This document shows, in pieces, positions 1 to 8,347 of a stretch of 64,000 bases of DNA. The first letter of the stretch is position 1; each line of letters begins with the position of its first letter. A program made the translations under genes and the position numbers. Source of the DNA: an uncultured Eubacterium sp. (GTDB lineage: Bacteria; Bacillota; Clostridia; Oscillospirales; Acutalibacteraceae). The notes under the pieces were generated by a model. The model made no database searches. It saw nothing but the letters and a program-made list of their open reading frames with translations, and was not told the origin of the DNA. The DNA lies in NCBI GenBank assembly GCA_910583925.1, contig CAJTZJ010000012.1, positions 1 to 64,000 of the forward strand. The letters are read 5' to 3'.

Positions 1-119
1 TTGTCACGATAATATTTGAGTGCCTGTTCAACAATATAATTCAGACTTGCACCGCTTTCTTTTGCAAGAGTAGTTATATCAGAGTGCAGCTCATCAGGAA
101 TTCTTATTGTAATTCTCAA
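1..119 (-). CDS. Ribbon-helix-helix DNA-binding protein, N-terminal part (cut by window edge)
   Basis: Thirty-nine codons are visible. They read MRITIRIPDELHSDITTLAK and continue with a helix-turn-helix segment ending NYIVEQALKYY. The short basic strand followed by two helices is the Arc/MetJ/CopG ribbon-helix-helix fold. The start is a TTG at 119-117: an in-frame TAA lies three codons upstream, no ATG is available, and a GAGGTGG ribosome binding site sits 9 bases before it. It is the last gene seen in the leftward conjugation operon. Proteins of this family act as operon autorepressors, antitoxins or relaxosome accessory factors. Its neighbour is a dense palindrome array (175-417), which fits a DNA-binding role there, but that link is inference. 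Confidence 0.7.
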   Translation of the reverse strand, partial: MRITIRIPDELHSDITTLAKESGASLNYIVEQALKYYRD

Positions 120-174
120 GTGTAGTTACCACCTCGCTTTTTATGGTTAGAAAAGTCGGCTTTCAGCCTAAAAA

Positions 175-417
175 CATAGACTTAAAAGTCTATGCAGGAT
201 AAAGAGTGGTGTCAAATGTGACACCACTCGGCTACATCAGCCAGCAAAGCAGGCTGATTTCTTATGACACCATAAATGGTGTCATAATTATTTTGGATTT
301 TCACTCTGTGACATCACTGCTTTTGATATTTGGCTTGGTTAAGCCAAATCCTATGACACTATGAGTGACACCATAATTGTTTGTTTATGGCTTGGTTAAG
401 CCATTTTTTGTGACACC
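175..417. repeat. Array of palindromes and TGACACC half-sites
   Basis: This is the only sizeable noncoding stretch between the CHAP-hydrolase gene and the ribbon-helix-helix gene. It holds perfect or near-perfect inverted repeats at 175-194 (9-bp arms), 204-229 (11-bp arms), 236-258 (one mismatch), 262-287 (12-bp arms), 328-349 (9-bp arms) and 387-404 (7-bp arms). The last two share the core TGGCTTGGTTAAGCCA. TGACACC or one-base variants occur in the same orientation at 219, 265, 309, 354, 366 and 411, mostly 44-46 bp apart, and the reverse GGTGTCA occurs at 208 and 278. Segments 309-353 and 366-410 are clearly related 45-bp units. It may be an operator, an oriT or a replication origin. Confidence 0.75.
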
Positions 418-419
418 AT

Positions 420-1727
420 CTAAATTAGTCCACCAATACACTTGTATTGAGGATCTCCGGTAAGATTTTTACCATTTTCCCATCCCCAACACATACCGTT
501 ATAGGATTTTACCCAACTTTCAAGGCTTTCAGTTTTTACATATCCATTCAGATTATGAATAACGATTCCGTTGCCTATGTATATACCTACATGCCCATAT
601 TGATTGCTTGATGTTCCATATACAGCAGCACCAACTTGAATTTTACTCCAGTCTGATGAAACGCTCCATGCACGACCTGCAGCAATGGCTGAAGGAGCAT
701 AACCTCGGCTTCCTAAGACCTTTTGATAAATATCTGCTACCCATGCTTCACATTGATTATTTACTGCAATGATACCATGGTCTGCAGCTGATACAGCTAC
801 CTTGACAATCTGTTTTTGTGTATCGTTTACCGTTTCATTATCGAAGGTTATATCACTGAAATCTACTGTGTTATAATTCTTCATAATTAATATCAGGGTT
901 TCAACCTCTTCAAGTAAATTTGCATCATATGAAAACGGTGCAGAAGACAGAACCGTTTTTATTTCCTCAAGCTCAAGAAAATAATATACGATTTTAGGTT
1001 CGTTGGCATATGTGTCCTTAGCTTTCTGGAGATTATTTTTTTGATTAGATAAATCATCTTCAAGCTGATTATATGTTTCAGTTAATCTTTTTATAGAAAC
1101 ATTTATTCTTCTTTTTTCAGAAAGTAAGGAATTGAGAGCAACAGCTTCTTCATTGTATCGGTCTGTATAGAACTCAATTAAGAGTTCATTTTTTATTGGC
1201 TGGTTATTTAAAATTTCAAGTATTTCCTTTGTGCTGTCACATCGCCTTTGTGCATCTTCGATTTTATTATTAAGCTTTTGGATCTGATCTTGTATTTCAT
1301 CAATTTGCTGATGAGTGTCTTTTAATTGACTTTCGGTTTCATCAACCTGTTCCTGAAGCAATGTGATATCTTCCTTTGTAACAGTTCTCGGAAGTTCCTC
1401 ACTCCTGATAAAATATTTTTCAATTGTATTTTTAACATTACTTTTGCTTGTTTCTATAGTTTCATACTTGTTGAAATATATCGCACGGAGCAGGGAAGGC
1501 TCAAAAGAATTCTCAATTTCATAATCAGCTTTTATTTCATTTACAGCCTGAACATAAACATCATCCGCTTCGCCGCCAAAAACCGAAATGTAAGAAGAAG
1601 CGAATCCACCAATTAAAATTACCGGAAGCATAATTCCGCAAATGAGCGCTGCAATAATTCCGATAATAACTTCTCTGCCTTGTTTGGTTGACAGGGTATA
1701 TAAAGCTACTCTTACGAGCTTTGACAT
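420..1727 (-). CDS. CHAP/NlpC-type cell-wall hydrolase of the conjugation system (VirB1-like)
   Basis: This 435-residue protein has one N-terminal membrane segment (about residues 22-45). A long coiled coil rich in Gln, Glu and Lys follows (about 110-240), then a C-terminal cysteine peptidase-like domain (about 310-435). The likely catalytic Cys lies in the NQCEAWVAD motif and the His in GHVGIYIGNG. Such hydrolases cut peptidoglycan so that the transfer channel can cross the wall, and they commonly follow virB4 in Firmicutes ICEs. The gene starts 5 bases after the virB4 stop, so the two are co-transcribed. CHAP and NlpC/P60 folds are related and I cannot separate them by eye. The coiled coil could set the reach of the enzyme from the membrane. 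Confidence 0.8.
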   Translation of the reverse strand: MSKLVRVALYTLSTKQGREVIIGIIAALICGIMLPVILIGGFASSYISVFGGEADDVYVQAVNEIKADYEIENSFEPSLLRAIYFNKYETIETSKSNVKNTIEKYFIRSEELPRTVTKEDITLLQEQVDETESQLKDTHQQIDEIQDQIQKLNNKIEDAQRRCDSTKEILEILNNQPIKNELLIEFYTDRYNEEAVALNSLLSEKRRINVSIKRLTETYNQLEDDLSNQKNNLQKAKDTYANEPKIVYYFLELEEIKTVLSSAPFSYDANLLEEVETLILIMKNYNTVDFSDITFDNETVNDTQKQIVKVAVSAADHGIIAVNNQCEAWVADIYQKVLGSRGYAPSAIAAGRAWSVSSDWSKIQVGAAVYGTSSNQYGHVGIYIGNGIVIHNLNGYVKTESLESWVKSYNGMCWGWENGKNLTGDPQYKCIGGLI

Positions 1728-1732
1728 TCAGA

Positions 1733-3613
1733 TCACCCACTTAATTTTCCGAAAAGTGCTTTTTCATATGGAAGCTCGCCAACTTTCATATAGTATTTAT
1801 CATCCCCGGCTTTCAGAAGACAATGACCTCTTTTAGGTTTGGAAATACATTTGATTTCGCCGTCTGTGAGCTTCAGCATATCCTTAAGAACATCAATACC
1901 GCTGTGGTCAGGATAGAAAAGAAATTTAAAGCTTGTGTTAGCTAATATCGGTCTTGTAATATGCCTGATTTCAGGGTCATCAACATCCTGAATCTGCTGC
2001 GTTGCTGTTCCGATAATTGCATTGTATTTTCTTGCTCTCTTTGAGAAATCACGAAGATATTGTGCAATAATAGGATTCTTTCTGTCAAGCAGCAGTGAAA
2101 GCTCATCAACATCAAAAAGGATTCTTTCCTTTCTTTGAGCAATTCTGTTCCAAACATAAGTCATTATATTGAATATAACTGCCTGCATACGATTTTTTGA
2201 ACCCATAAGAAGAGAATTAATATCAAAATCAATAACACTTGAATTTTTGATGTTTGTATGTCCATTGAATATATATCCGAGTGAGCCGTCATATACATCA
2301 CGCAGCATAAGAAGCAGATTATCGACAAGTTCTTTTGTTATATGTTTTGATTCATAAGATTTATCTTCATAGCATTTTTCAATGTATTTATATAAATCTG
2401 TGAAAATAGGGTAGTCGCTTGAGGTAAGCTTATCAAAGTCCGAACTTTCATTAATTCCTTTATTTGAATATGTTTCCTGTGTGAAAATCATAAGTGCATC
2501 AAGCTCTTTAGAATTAATATCAGGAAATAAAACAGAATAGAACTCTTTAAGCCAGGATAAGTGCTGATAAAATACATTTTTATGCTTAAAGGCATCAGCA
2601 CGCTCTTCAAACTCTTCAGGATCTTCAGCCTGAAGCTCAAGCTCAATTTCATAGTCTGCCATAATTTTTCTTACTTCAAGTGCATTCAGTTTAATGCTTC
2701 CTGAAGCACAATTAACAACGGTTCCGCCTAATGCTCTGATCGGTTCAACATAGTCTTTATCAGGATCAAGAATAAACACAGAATGTCCGCTGAAAATCAT
2801 TTGTGAATTAATCTTTTTCATAAGCCAAGTTTTGCCCTGTCCCGAAACACCGACTATGCTGAAATTGCCATTTGTAATTTCTTCACTTCTTAAGTCGAAA
2901 TCGAGAAAAACATAGCCACCGTCAACCGTTTCTCCAAGAAATAATCCGTTTTCGTCATTTCTGTTGGAAAAAGAAAACGGATATAACTGAGCCAAAGTAT
3001 TTGACGGTATATTATTTGCTGATTCTGTGAATAAATCTTTTCCCAAAGGATTTACCCCTGTAAATCCCTCTTTTTGTTCAAATCTCAAAACATCATATGT
3101 GATTTTATTACCGGATAAAACATTGCTGATTTTACGCTCCAATTTGGTAAGCTCTTTTTCATTTTCTGCATAGAATTCAATGAAAATATTTGTAAGAAAT
3201 ATTTTGTTTTGTCCTTCCTGAAGATCTCTGTAAAACTGCTCAATATTCTGCTCATCCGTTTCTGCATCAATTTTATCAGTTACCTTATTTGAGTTTCTTC
3301 GTTTCGCAGTTTTATTATTGAACTGATTATTTATTAACGCTGCAGCTCTGTGTTCAAGCAATGGAACTATGCGCATGGAGAATGTTGTCGATTTGATTTT
3401 TGATACAGTTGAAAGTATGTGAGAAGCACTAATTGATGTAGGGAAATTTTTAATAATGATTGTTCTTCTCATAAAATTGTTCTGTAGAGCATGTCTTGGC
3501 AGAAAATCAATTCTATGGGGAAGAAGCCTTCGATTAAGCATTAAATCCTCATATGTATCAAAAGATATTTGTCTAATCGTTTTCTTTTTTGGTTCGTTTG
3601 GCTGCAAAATCAT
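1733..3613 (-). CDS. VirB4-family conjugation ATPase, ATPase-bearing part
   Basis: This 626-residue protein powers the type IV secretion channel. A Walker A motif (GVSGQGKT) lies at about residues 255-262, and a Walker B-like LFDVDELSLLL segment lies in the C-terminal third. The first 240 residues resemble the middle part of Tn1549-type VirB4 proteins. The protein is shorter than the usual ~800 residues. The missing N-terminal ~190 residues appear to be encoded by the upstream gene at 3573-4145, which overlaps this one by 41 bases in another frame. An ATG with a GGAG motif 13 bases upstream supports separate initiation. Neighbours are a VirB3-like gene and the CHAP hydrolase, the normal context for this ATPase. 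Confidence 0.88.
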   Translation of the reverse strand: MILQPNEPKKKTIRQISFDTYEDLMLNRRLLPHRIDFLPRHALQNNFMRRTIIIKNFPTSISASHILSTVSKIKSTTFSMRIVPLLEHRAAALINNQFNNKTAKRRNSNKVTDKIDAETDEQNIEQFYRDLQEGQNKIFLTNIFIEFYAENEKELTKLERKISNVLSGNKITYDVLRFEQKEGFTGVNPLGKDLFTESANNIPSNTLAQLYPFSFSNRNDENGLFLGETVDGGYVFLDFDLRSEEITNGNFSIVGVSGQGKTWLMKKINSQMIFSGHSVFILDPDKDYVEPIRALGGTVVNCASGSIKLNALEVRKIMADYEIELELQAEDPEEFEERADAFKHKNVFYQHLSWLKEFYSVLFPDINSKELDALMIFTQETYSNKGINESSDFDKLTSSDYPIFTDLYKYIEKCYEDKSYESKHITKELVDNLLLMLRDVYDGSLGYIFNGHTNIKNSSVIDFDINSLLMGSKNRMQAVIFNIMTYVWNRIAQRKERILFDVDELSLLLDRKNPIIAQYLRDFSKRARKYNAIIGTATQQIQDVDDPEIRHITRPILANTSFKFLFYPDHSGIDVLKDMLKLTDGEIKCISKPKRGHCLLKAGDDKYYMKVGELPYEKALFGKLSG

Positions 3614-4145
3614 ATTTATTTTTCAACTCCTTTTTAAAATAATATAAATCAAAAGCATCAAATTCTCTTAAATAAAAATTTCTGAAAACAGTAATAAGCT
3701 CAGTTTTATTTATCAAAGTAAATTTGATATTGTTATCACGCAATGCATCCTCAAAATTCGTTCGTTCTGTTTCAGACTTAACGGAGATAATAAAGTAATA
3801 TGCACGTTGTATTGAGTTTGTTCTGCTATCGCTTGAATCATGTGATGAAATCTGATCAACAATCTGATTGGTATATTCTTTATATCGTTCATCCATGTTT
3901 TCAAAAAAACTTTTATTTTTGCTGAGATCTTCAACCTTATCAAGTGCAAAAATCTGAACAGCCATATTCGCAGCTTCGAGTGCTTTTTCAAGTGCAGATA
4001 TTTCTGCTTCAAGTTCATAATCAGTAAGGATTGAAAGGTTGGGTGGATAAAATCTGTAAAAGAAAAACTGCAGTTTATTTACAGATACATAATTTTCTTT
4101 TATAGAAAAAGATATTAAATTTTCGATTTTTTCTGCTTTTTTCAA
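3573..4145 (-). CDS. Probable detached N-terminal domain of VirB4
   Basis: This 190-residue soluble protein has no database name I can give with certainty. The segment RAYYFIISVKSETERTNFED, followed by a second alpha/beta stretch, resembles the N-terminal region found inside single-chain VirB4 proteins. Its length plus that of the downstream gene (190 + 626) equals a normal VirB4. The start is a TTG at 4145 with GGAGG 9 bases upstream, directly after the stop of the VirB3-like gene. The 3' end overlaps the virB4 ATG by 41 bases in a different frame, which suggests translational coupling. A sequencing frameshift in one ancestral gene is the main alternative, but the ATG downstream makes a real split plausible. 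Confidence 0.6.
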   Translation of the reverse strand: MKKAEKIENLISFSIKENYVSVNKLQFFFYRFYPPNLSILTDYELEAEISALEKALEAANMAVQIFALDKVEDLSKNKSFFENMDERYKEYTNQIVDQISSHDSSDSRTNSIQRAYYFIISVKSETERTNFEDALRDNNIKFTLINKTELITVFRNFYLREFDAFDLYYFKKELKNKYDFAAKRTKKEND

Positions 4146-4147
4146 AA

Positions 4148-4408
4148 TTATTCGCCTCCGATCATACTGAATTTTTGTGGTTTAAAGAAATAGTTATATA
4201 CTTTCTTACCGTACTGCCACATATTTATTTCTCCATCTATTGCTCTTACACAAGATGCAAAAATAAATGCAGGAACAGTCAGCAGAATAAAATGTTTTGA
4301 TAAAACTGCAATAAGAAAAGATAAGCCGATAAAAAGCAACTCAAAATGAGTTAATCCATAAACGTAAAGTTTTTCATTCAATCTTGGCGGTATTAAATAT
4401 TTTTTCAT
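4148..4408 (-). CDS. PrgI/VirB3-like inner-membrane component
   Basis: This 86-residue protein has two adjacent hydrophobic segments (about residues 22-40 and 42-58), a short cytoplasmic N-terminus with the start MKKYLIPPRLNEKLYVYG, and a C-terminal WQYGKKVYNYFFKPQKF motif. Size, topology and position (between VirB6-like and VirB4 genes) match the PrgI family, the VirB3 counterpart of Gram-positive conjugation systems. It would sit in the membrane and dock VirB4. An ATG with AAGGAG 7 bases upstream fixes the start. The stop lies 2 bases before the next start codon, so the pair is translated together. Confidence 0.75.
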   Translation of the reverse strand: MKKYLIPPRLNEKLYVYGLTHFELLFIGLSFLIAVLSKHFILLTVPAFIFASCVRAIDGEINMWQYGKKVYNYFFKPQKFSMIGGE

Positions 4409-4424
4409 ATCTTTCTCCTTAAAA

Positions 4425-5246
4425 TTATCTTATCATCATTACACCGGTTTGAATTGCCATTGCGCCAAAGTTGCCTTGGCTTCCATTACTCCAGCCAAAG
4501 CGGTTTAGTATTTTTGAAACGAACGGCATTGTAATCCAACAGGCAAGACTGAGTAAAATATCATCTGAATTAAAAAAGAAGCAGCCAAGGAAAAACAGAA
4601 GATAGATAAAAACATATGTAAGAACAATTGCTGTCATTTGTCTTAGCCATTCTCCCATTTTTGTTGTATCGCCTCGCATTATGTCTGATATATAGAGTGC
4701 AGATGTGAAAATATGAATAAACATAGTTCCAAAACGCTTCAGAGCCATTACCATAAATATCAGGACAGCAACAATTATTATCAGCATCATTACCAGATGA
4801 ATTAAAACCGTAATTTCTGTTGATCCTGGTATAAGTGCTGCAATAAAATTATTGATTCTCAAAGAAAAAGTATCTGCAGATAATGATATTCCAAAATACG
4901 ATGTAATCTTGTTTGATAAATCCATGCTCCAAACAGCAAGCCATCGGGCAAACTGTGCAAATGCAAATGCTTTAACTGTATTTGTAAAAATTACAGAACC
5001 ATACACAGGCTTACCCGACGTTCTTTCTTCCGCAACATCTACAAGTACAATTATTAAAGAAATACAAAATATAAATGTATTTATCCATGTTGAAAAATTA
5101 AGAAATTGATTAATTGAATTGTTTTCAAAAAAATCAAGAACATATTTGTTAATCAATCTGATTAAGAAAGCTGCAAATTGCAAGATTTTAGTGTTTGCCC
5201 AATCAAGTGCATTATCTAAAAATGCAGTTCCTAAAGCTTTTATCAT
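4425..5246 (-). CDS. VirB6/TrbL-like polytopic conjugation protein
   Basis: The 273 residues contain about five hydrophobic segments (roughly residues 58-75, 92-112, 150-172, 205-222 and 225-245). An N-terminal amphipathic region is rich in Asn and aromatic residues, and the short C-terminus ends near MAIQTGVMMIR. This layout, the length and the place upstream of the VirB3- and VirB4-like genes match the TrbL/VirB6 family of Firmicutes ICEs, which forms the channel base in the membrane. The ATG at 5246 lies 3 bases after the stop of the preceding gene and no strong ribosome binding site is visible, so translation probably depends on the upstream gene. Confidence 0.75.
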   Translation of the reverse strand: MIKALGTAFLDNALDWANTKILQFAAFLIRLINKYVLDFFENNSINQFLNFSTWINTFIFCISLIIVLVDVAEERTSGKPVYGSVIFTNTVKAFAFAQFARWLAVWSMDLSNKITSYFGISLSADTFSLRINNFIAALIPGSTEITVLIHLVMMLIIIVAVLIFMVMALKRFGTMFIHIFTSALYISDIMRGDTTKMGEWLRQMTAIVLTYVFIYLLFFLGCFFFNSDDILLSLACWITMPFVSKILNRFGWSNGSQGNFGAMAIQTGVMMIR

Positions 5247-5249
5247 AAT

Positions 5250-5561
5250 TTAAGCACCAACCATATCCCATACCCAAAGCGGAGCTGTAGCAACAAGAAC
5301 AATTACTCCGAAAACAATTGCTATGGGCTTAATTTTATCTGAATAATCCTCTCCTCTCTTATGTGAACCTGCACAAGAAACGATAAGGGCAACAAGTACT
5401 CCTGCAAGAATTACACAAGCAACCGGAATAACAATACTATTAATTGCAAATTTAGCATTATTCACTACTTCATTTTTTGCTTTTGTAATACCACTCTGAA
5501 AGTCAAGAAGTACCGGGCTATTTATAACTGTGTTGACTACAGTTTCAATTATTCTATTCAT
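5250..5561 (-). CDS. Small two-helix membrane protein, VirB2/TrbC-like (DUF3852 type)
   Basis: This 103-residue protein has two long hydrophobic segments (about 42-64 and 80-100) separated by a charged loop, CAGSHKRGEDYSDKIKP. This is the topology of VirB2/TrbC pilin-like subunits. Genes of this kind usually precede the VirB6-like gene in Clostridia ICEs and are often annotated as DUF3852. Its ATG overlaps the stop of the primase-like gene (ATGA), which indicates coupled translation. The function as a channel or surface-filament subunit is inferred from position and topology. There is no classical cleavable signal peptide, so it could instead be a plain channel component. Confidence 0.6.
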   Translation of the reverse strand: MNRIIETVVNTVINSPVLLDFQSGITKAKNEVVNNAKFAINSIVIPVACVILAGVLVALIVSCAGSHKRGEDYSDKIKPIAIVFGVIVLVATAPLWVWDMVGA

Positions 5562-6562
5562 CTTTGAATCATCCTTTCGATATTAAGATTATTATTTTGA
5601 ATTGTGTTTTGTTGTGAGATTGTTCCGTTATGCTGCTTAAGCAGCTGAATATCCTGGTTGAAATCTTTTGAATGTGGTGGTTTGTCTACAACTTTTCCAC
5701 TATATCCAATTTCATTTAATGCTTTTCTTGCACGTTGGCGATATTTATTGCCGGTTTCATCATTATCGTAGCCAAGATAAACTGTATCCGTGTTTGGGTG
5801 GCTTTGAATATAATTTATAAGCGGCTTCATAGATGGGCCGCATTGTGCAAGATAATCATAGCTGTTCGGATTTATATTGTGATATTCAAACATAGTCATA
5901 ACAGACATGCTGTCTATTGTTGCTTCGGTTGTAAAGAGTTTATTGCTTCCGTTATCTACATACCAGGCATGATCAAAATTACTACCTTCAATTATTCGCG
6001 TGAAAGCTCGTCTATATCCTTCAGGAATTTTGTCGCTGCATCCACGCTGAAAGCAGAAGTCAGCTTTTCCATCGTGATAGCCAACAAAGGTTGCATTTCC
6101 TCTTGTATCCTCATATAGAAAACCTCTTTTTACCATATCTGTTACAACAGATTTACTCAGACATCGGGTTTTTATTAAGTAAGCGTAAACATGCTTAAAA
6201 TTTCCTGATGTTCTTGGTGGTAAAGAAAATGATTTTTTTTCTATCTTTGGGATTTCACGTTTTACAACACTTTGTCGGTATGCCGGTTTGCCATTAAGCT
6301 CTTCAGCAAGCATTTTAATTGCTTCGCCGTTGCTTATTCCGTAATGCCAGGCAGTAAAATTAATTACATTAAGCCTTCGTGGATCTCCGTTGCTGCTTCC
6401 CGGATGAAAATATGTATTTGTTTCAGGATAGATACGAACACTGCTGTGTTCCTGCAACCCATAATAACTGCCGTTACCAAGAGGGTAGGGGGTATAACCG
6501 CATGTACTCATATATTCAATCAGGTCAACTTCAGCAAGGATTCTGTCAACAGTTCTTCCCAT
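5558..6562 (-). CDS. Toprim-domain primase-like protein (DUF3991/Toprim_2 type)
   Basis: The 334-residue protein begins with a region laid out like a CHC2 primase zinc finger (about 10-85, including YFHPGSSNGD and a following helix GEAIKMLAEEL), but it has no Cys quartet. A DUF3991-like middle (about 110-190) and a Toprim domain with YLGYDNDETG (about 265-280) follow. Toprim domains coordinate Mg2+ in primases and topoisomerases. ICE-encoded members probably prime complementary-strand synthesis after transfer. The ATG at 6562 has AAGGAG 6 bases upstream. It opens the conjugation operon after a terminator-like hairpin (6613-6637) and a parS-like palindrome. Loss of the zinc ligands suggests a divergent primase or a DNA-binding accessory. 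Confidence 0.75.
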   Translation of the reverse strand: MGRTVDRILAEVDLIEYMSTCGYTPYPLGNGSYYGLQEHSSVRIYPETNTYFHPGSSNGDPRRLNVINFTAWHYGISNGEAIKMLAEELNGKPAYRQSVVKREIPKIEKKSFSLPPRTSGNFKHVYAYLIKTRCLSKSVVTDMVKRGFLYEDTRGNATFVGYHDGKADFCFQRGCSDKIPEGYRRAFTRIIEGSNFDHAWYVDNGSNKLFTTEATIDSMSVMTMFEYHNINPNSYDYLAQCGPSMKPLINYIQSHPNTDTVYLGYDNDETGNKYRQRARKALNEIGYSGKVVDKPPHSKDFNQDIQLLKQHNGTISQQNTIQNNNLNIERMIQR

Positions 6563-6584
6563 ATCAATCTCCTTAAAAATAAGG

Positions 6585-6601
6585 TGCGCACCGGGTGCAC
6601 A
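6585..6601 (+). promoter_or_regulatory. parS-like 17-bp palindrome, site 1
   Basis: TGCGCACCGGGTGCACA lies between the BspA-type gene and the primase-like gene. It is the centre of a 23-base inverted repeat (6582-6604) with 10-base arms and one mismatch. It matches the element-wide consensus TGCGCAYYNRRTGCRCA shared with sites at 18842, 20006, 20575, 21815 and 21972. Leftward transcripts could also fold it into a hairpin followed by TTATTTTT, so partial terminator activity is possible. Confidence 0.6.
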
Positions 6602-6612
6602 CCTAAAATGAA

Positions 6613-6637
6613 AACAGGTGCAGCAAGTACACCTGTT
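6613..6637 (-). terminator. Terminator-like hairpin after the BspA-type gene
   Basis: Ten-base arms (AACAGGTGYA and its complement) with a 5-base loop are followed on the minus strand by TTTTCATTTT. It lies 12 bases after the stop of the leucine-rich-repeat gene and would separate the surface module from the conjugation operon. Confidence 0.6.
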
Positions 6638-6648
6638 AAAATGATTTG

Positions 6649-8253
6649 TTAATCTATAGCCACAAAGGTATATCCGTTGCTATTAGCCCAAGTTTCTGCA
6701 TATGTACCTGAATGACCAGATATGGTTTGTATATTGCTACACTTATAAAAAGCATTATTAGCAATATTTGATGTACCGCTTCCAATTGTTATTTCAGAAA
6801 GCGCTAAACAAGCTGAAAATGTTTTACTTCCAATTGATGTTACATTATCAGGTATTGTTATATTCGTAAGTGAACTGCATCCGGAAAAAGCTTCATTTCC
6901 GATAGTAGTAACACTATTAGGAACATTTACTTCACTAAGTGATTTACAAGAGTAAAATGCAAGTTCTCCAATTGATGTAACACTATTAGGAAGCTCAATT
7001 CTTCTTAATGACGGACAATCATAAAATGTTCTTCTTTCAATTGCCGTCACACCATCAGGAATAACAATTTCCGTAAGCCCGGTTGAAGAAAAAGCATTAT
7101 CTCCTATTGCAGTAATGCTGTTCGGTAGCTCAATATTTTTAAGAGCAGTACAGTTGAAAAATGCTTCACTGCTGATAGAAGTAATGCCGACAGGAATTTC
7201 TATGTTTTCAAGTGAAGTACAGCTATAAAAAGTCCGGGCATTGATTGTTTTCATATTCCTGCTTAATATAATTGTGTTTAAAGAAGAACAATCCCAAAAA
7301 GCACCATTACCGATTGATGTTACGCTGTTCGGAATAGTCAGATTTCTTAAAGATGTGCAGCTGCCGAAAGCATTCTCGCCAATTGAAGTTAAGCCATCGG
7401 ATATAGCAATGTCTTCAAGAGAAGTACAATTGCTGAACGCATAGTCATCTATTGAATTTACACCGCTGCTTATAATAAGGTCGGTAAGAGAAGCGCATCC
7501 GTAGAATGAATTATTTGAAACAGAATGTACTTTTGATTCAATAATTGCTTTCTTTAATGTGCTGTTGTAAGCTCGCATCGGACTCTGTCTGCTCTGAAAA
7601 GACATCATTTCTCCGTCACTGTCTTTACCGTTGGAAAAAATAGTTACTTCTGTAAAATCATCATTGAATTTTGATATTACATATTCGGACTTTGTAGCAC
7701 CGATACCGAATAAATGTGCATCATTTTCAATTTCTTCTGCAGTATAAATCTTTTCTTCAGCAGTAAAATTAAATGTAGCTGTTCCGGTATATGTGCCTGC
7801 ATATTTTGCTTTCTGATTTAGAGCTGCACCGAAACTGTAGGATGCAACCGCATTCGGATTGCCTGAATCGGTTGAAATAATTTCATTACCTGTTGTAACT
7901 TCGCCGTTCGCATCATAAAGTGTATACGGTATCTCAACACCGTTTGCTTCAACGAGCTTTCCGTCATATTCGATTGTGGTAACAAGTTTTTCTGTATTAC
8001 CCAGTACAATATCGGATACATCAACGCTGTACTGATTGGTATTTACCTCATCCTGAACAGATGGAGTAATAAATGCGGGTATGCTGGCTGCCCATCCTGA
8101 ATTCATAGCGTACTGAACGAGTGAGCTGCCTAAGCTGTTGCTGTTTGAAATGTCAGCTTCGGCAGCAAAAGCTGTTATAGAACCTGCACTCAGTACCATA
8201 CATGCAGTTATAAATCCTGTAAGGATTTTCTTAATTGTTTTCATTTTTTTCAA
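6649..8253 (-). CDS. Secreted BspA-type leucine-rich-repeat protein
   Basis: This 534-residue protein has a signal peptide (about 1-30, ending SAGSITAFAAEA). An N-terminal beta-rich domain (about 45-165) carries YAGTYTGTATFNF at its end. About eleven LRR_5/BspA repeats of ~23 residues follow (about 235-510), each built on the pattern I-P-x-S-V-T-x-I-G-x-x-A-F-x-x-C-x-S-L. No LPXTG or membrane anchor is present. BspA repeats in gut and oral bacteria bind host proteins or other surface ligands. The N-terminal domain resembles the whole mature protein of the upstream gene (8348-8917), so the two probably share a binding partner or assembly. The start is most likely a TTG at 8253, since GGAGA lies 8 bases upstream of it; an ATG three codons later is less well placed. 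Confidence 0.85.
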   Translation of the reverse strand: MKKMKTIKKILTGFITACMVLSAGSITAFAAEADISNSNSLGSSLVQYAMNSGWAASIPAFITPSVQDEVNTNQYSVDVSDIVLGNTEKLVTTIEYDGKLVEANGVEIPYTLYDANGEVTTGNEIISTDSGNPNAVASYSFGAALNQKAKYAGTYTGTATFNFTAEEKIYTAEEIENDAHLFGIGATKSEYVISKFNDDFTEVTIFSNGKDSDGEMMSFQSRQSPMRAYNSTLKKAIIESKVHSVSNNSFYGCASLTDLIISSGVNSIDDYAFSNCTSLEDIAISDGLTSIGENAFGSCTSLRNLTIPNSVTSIGNGAFWDCSSLNTIILSRNMKTINARTFYSCTSLENIEIPVGITSISSEAFFNCTALKNIELPNSITAIGDNAFSSTGLTEIVIPDGVTAIERRTFYDCPSLRRIELPNSVTSIGELAFYSCKSLSEVNVPNSVTTIGNEAFSGCSSLTNITIPDNVTSIGSKTFSACLALSEITIGSGTSNIANNAFYKCSNIQTISGHSGTYAETWANSNGYTFVAID

Positions 8254-8347
8254 AGTTAAAATCTCCTTATCTGAACAAGTCTTAGGTCCGGCAAGGAAAA
8301 TAACCTAAGACAGAATTAAATTATTTTTATGAATACACTACAGCTAG

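Noticed and set aside
175..417. CRISPR array
   Set aside because: Repeat units contain hairpins and are related only in pairs; there are no equal spacers between identical repeats and no cas genes.
5735..6118. 127-codon plus-strand frame in the primase-like gene
   Set aside because: A shadow of the minus-strand gene, without a start signal or domain.
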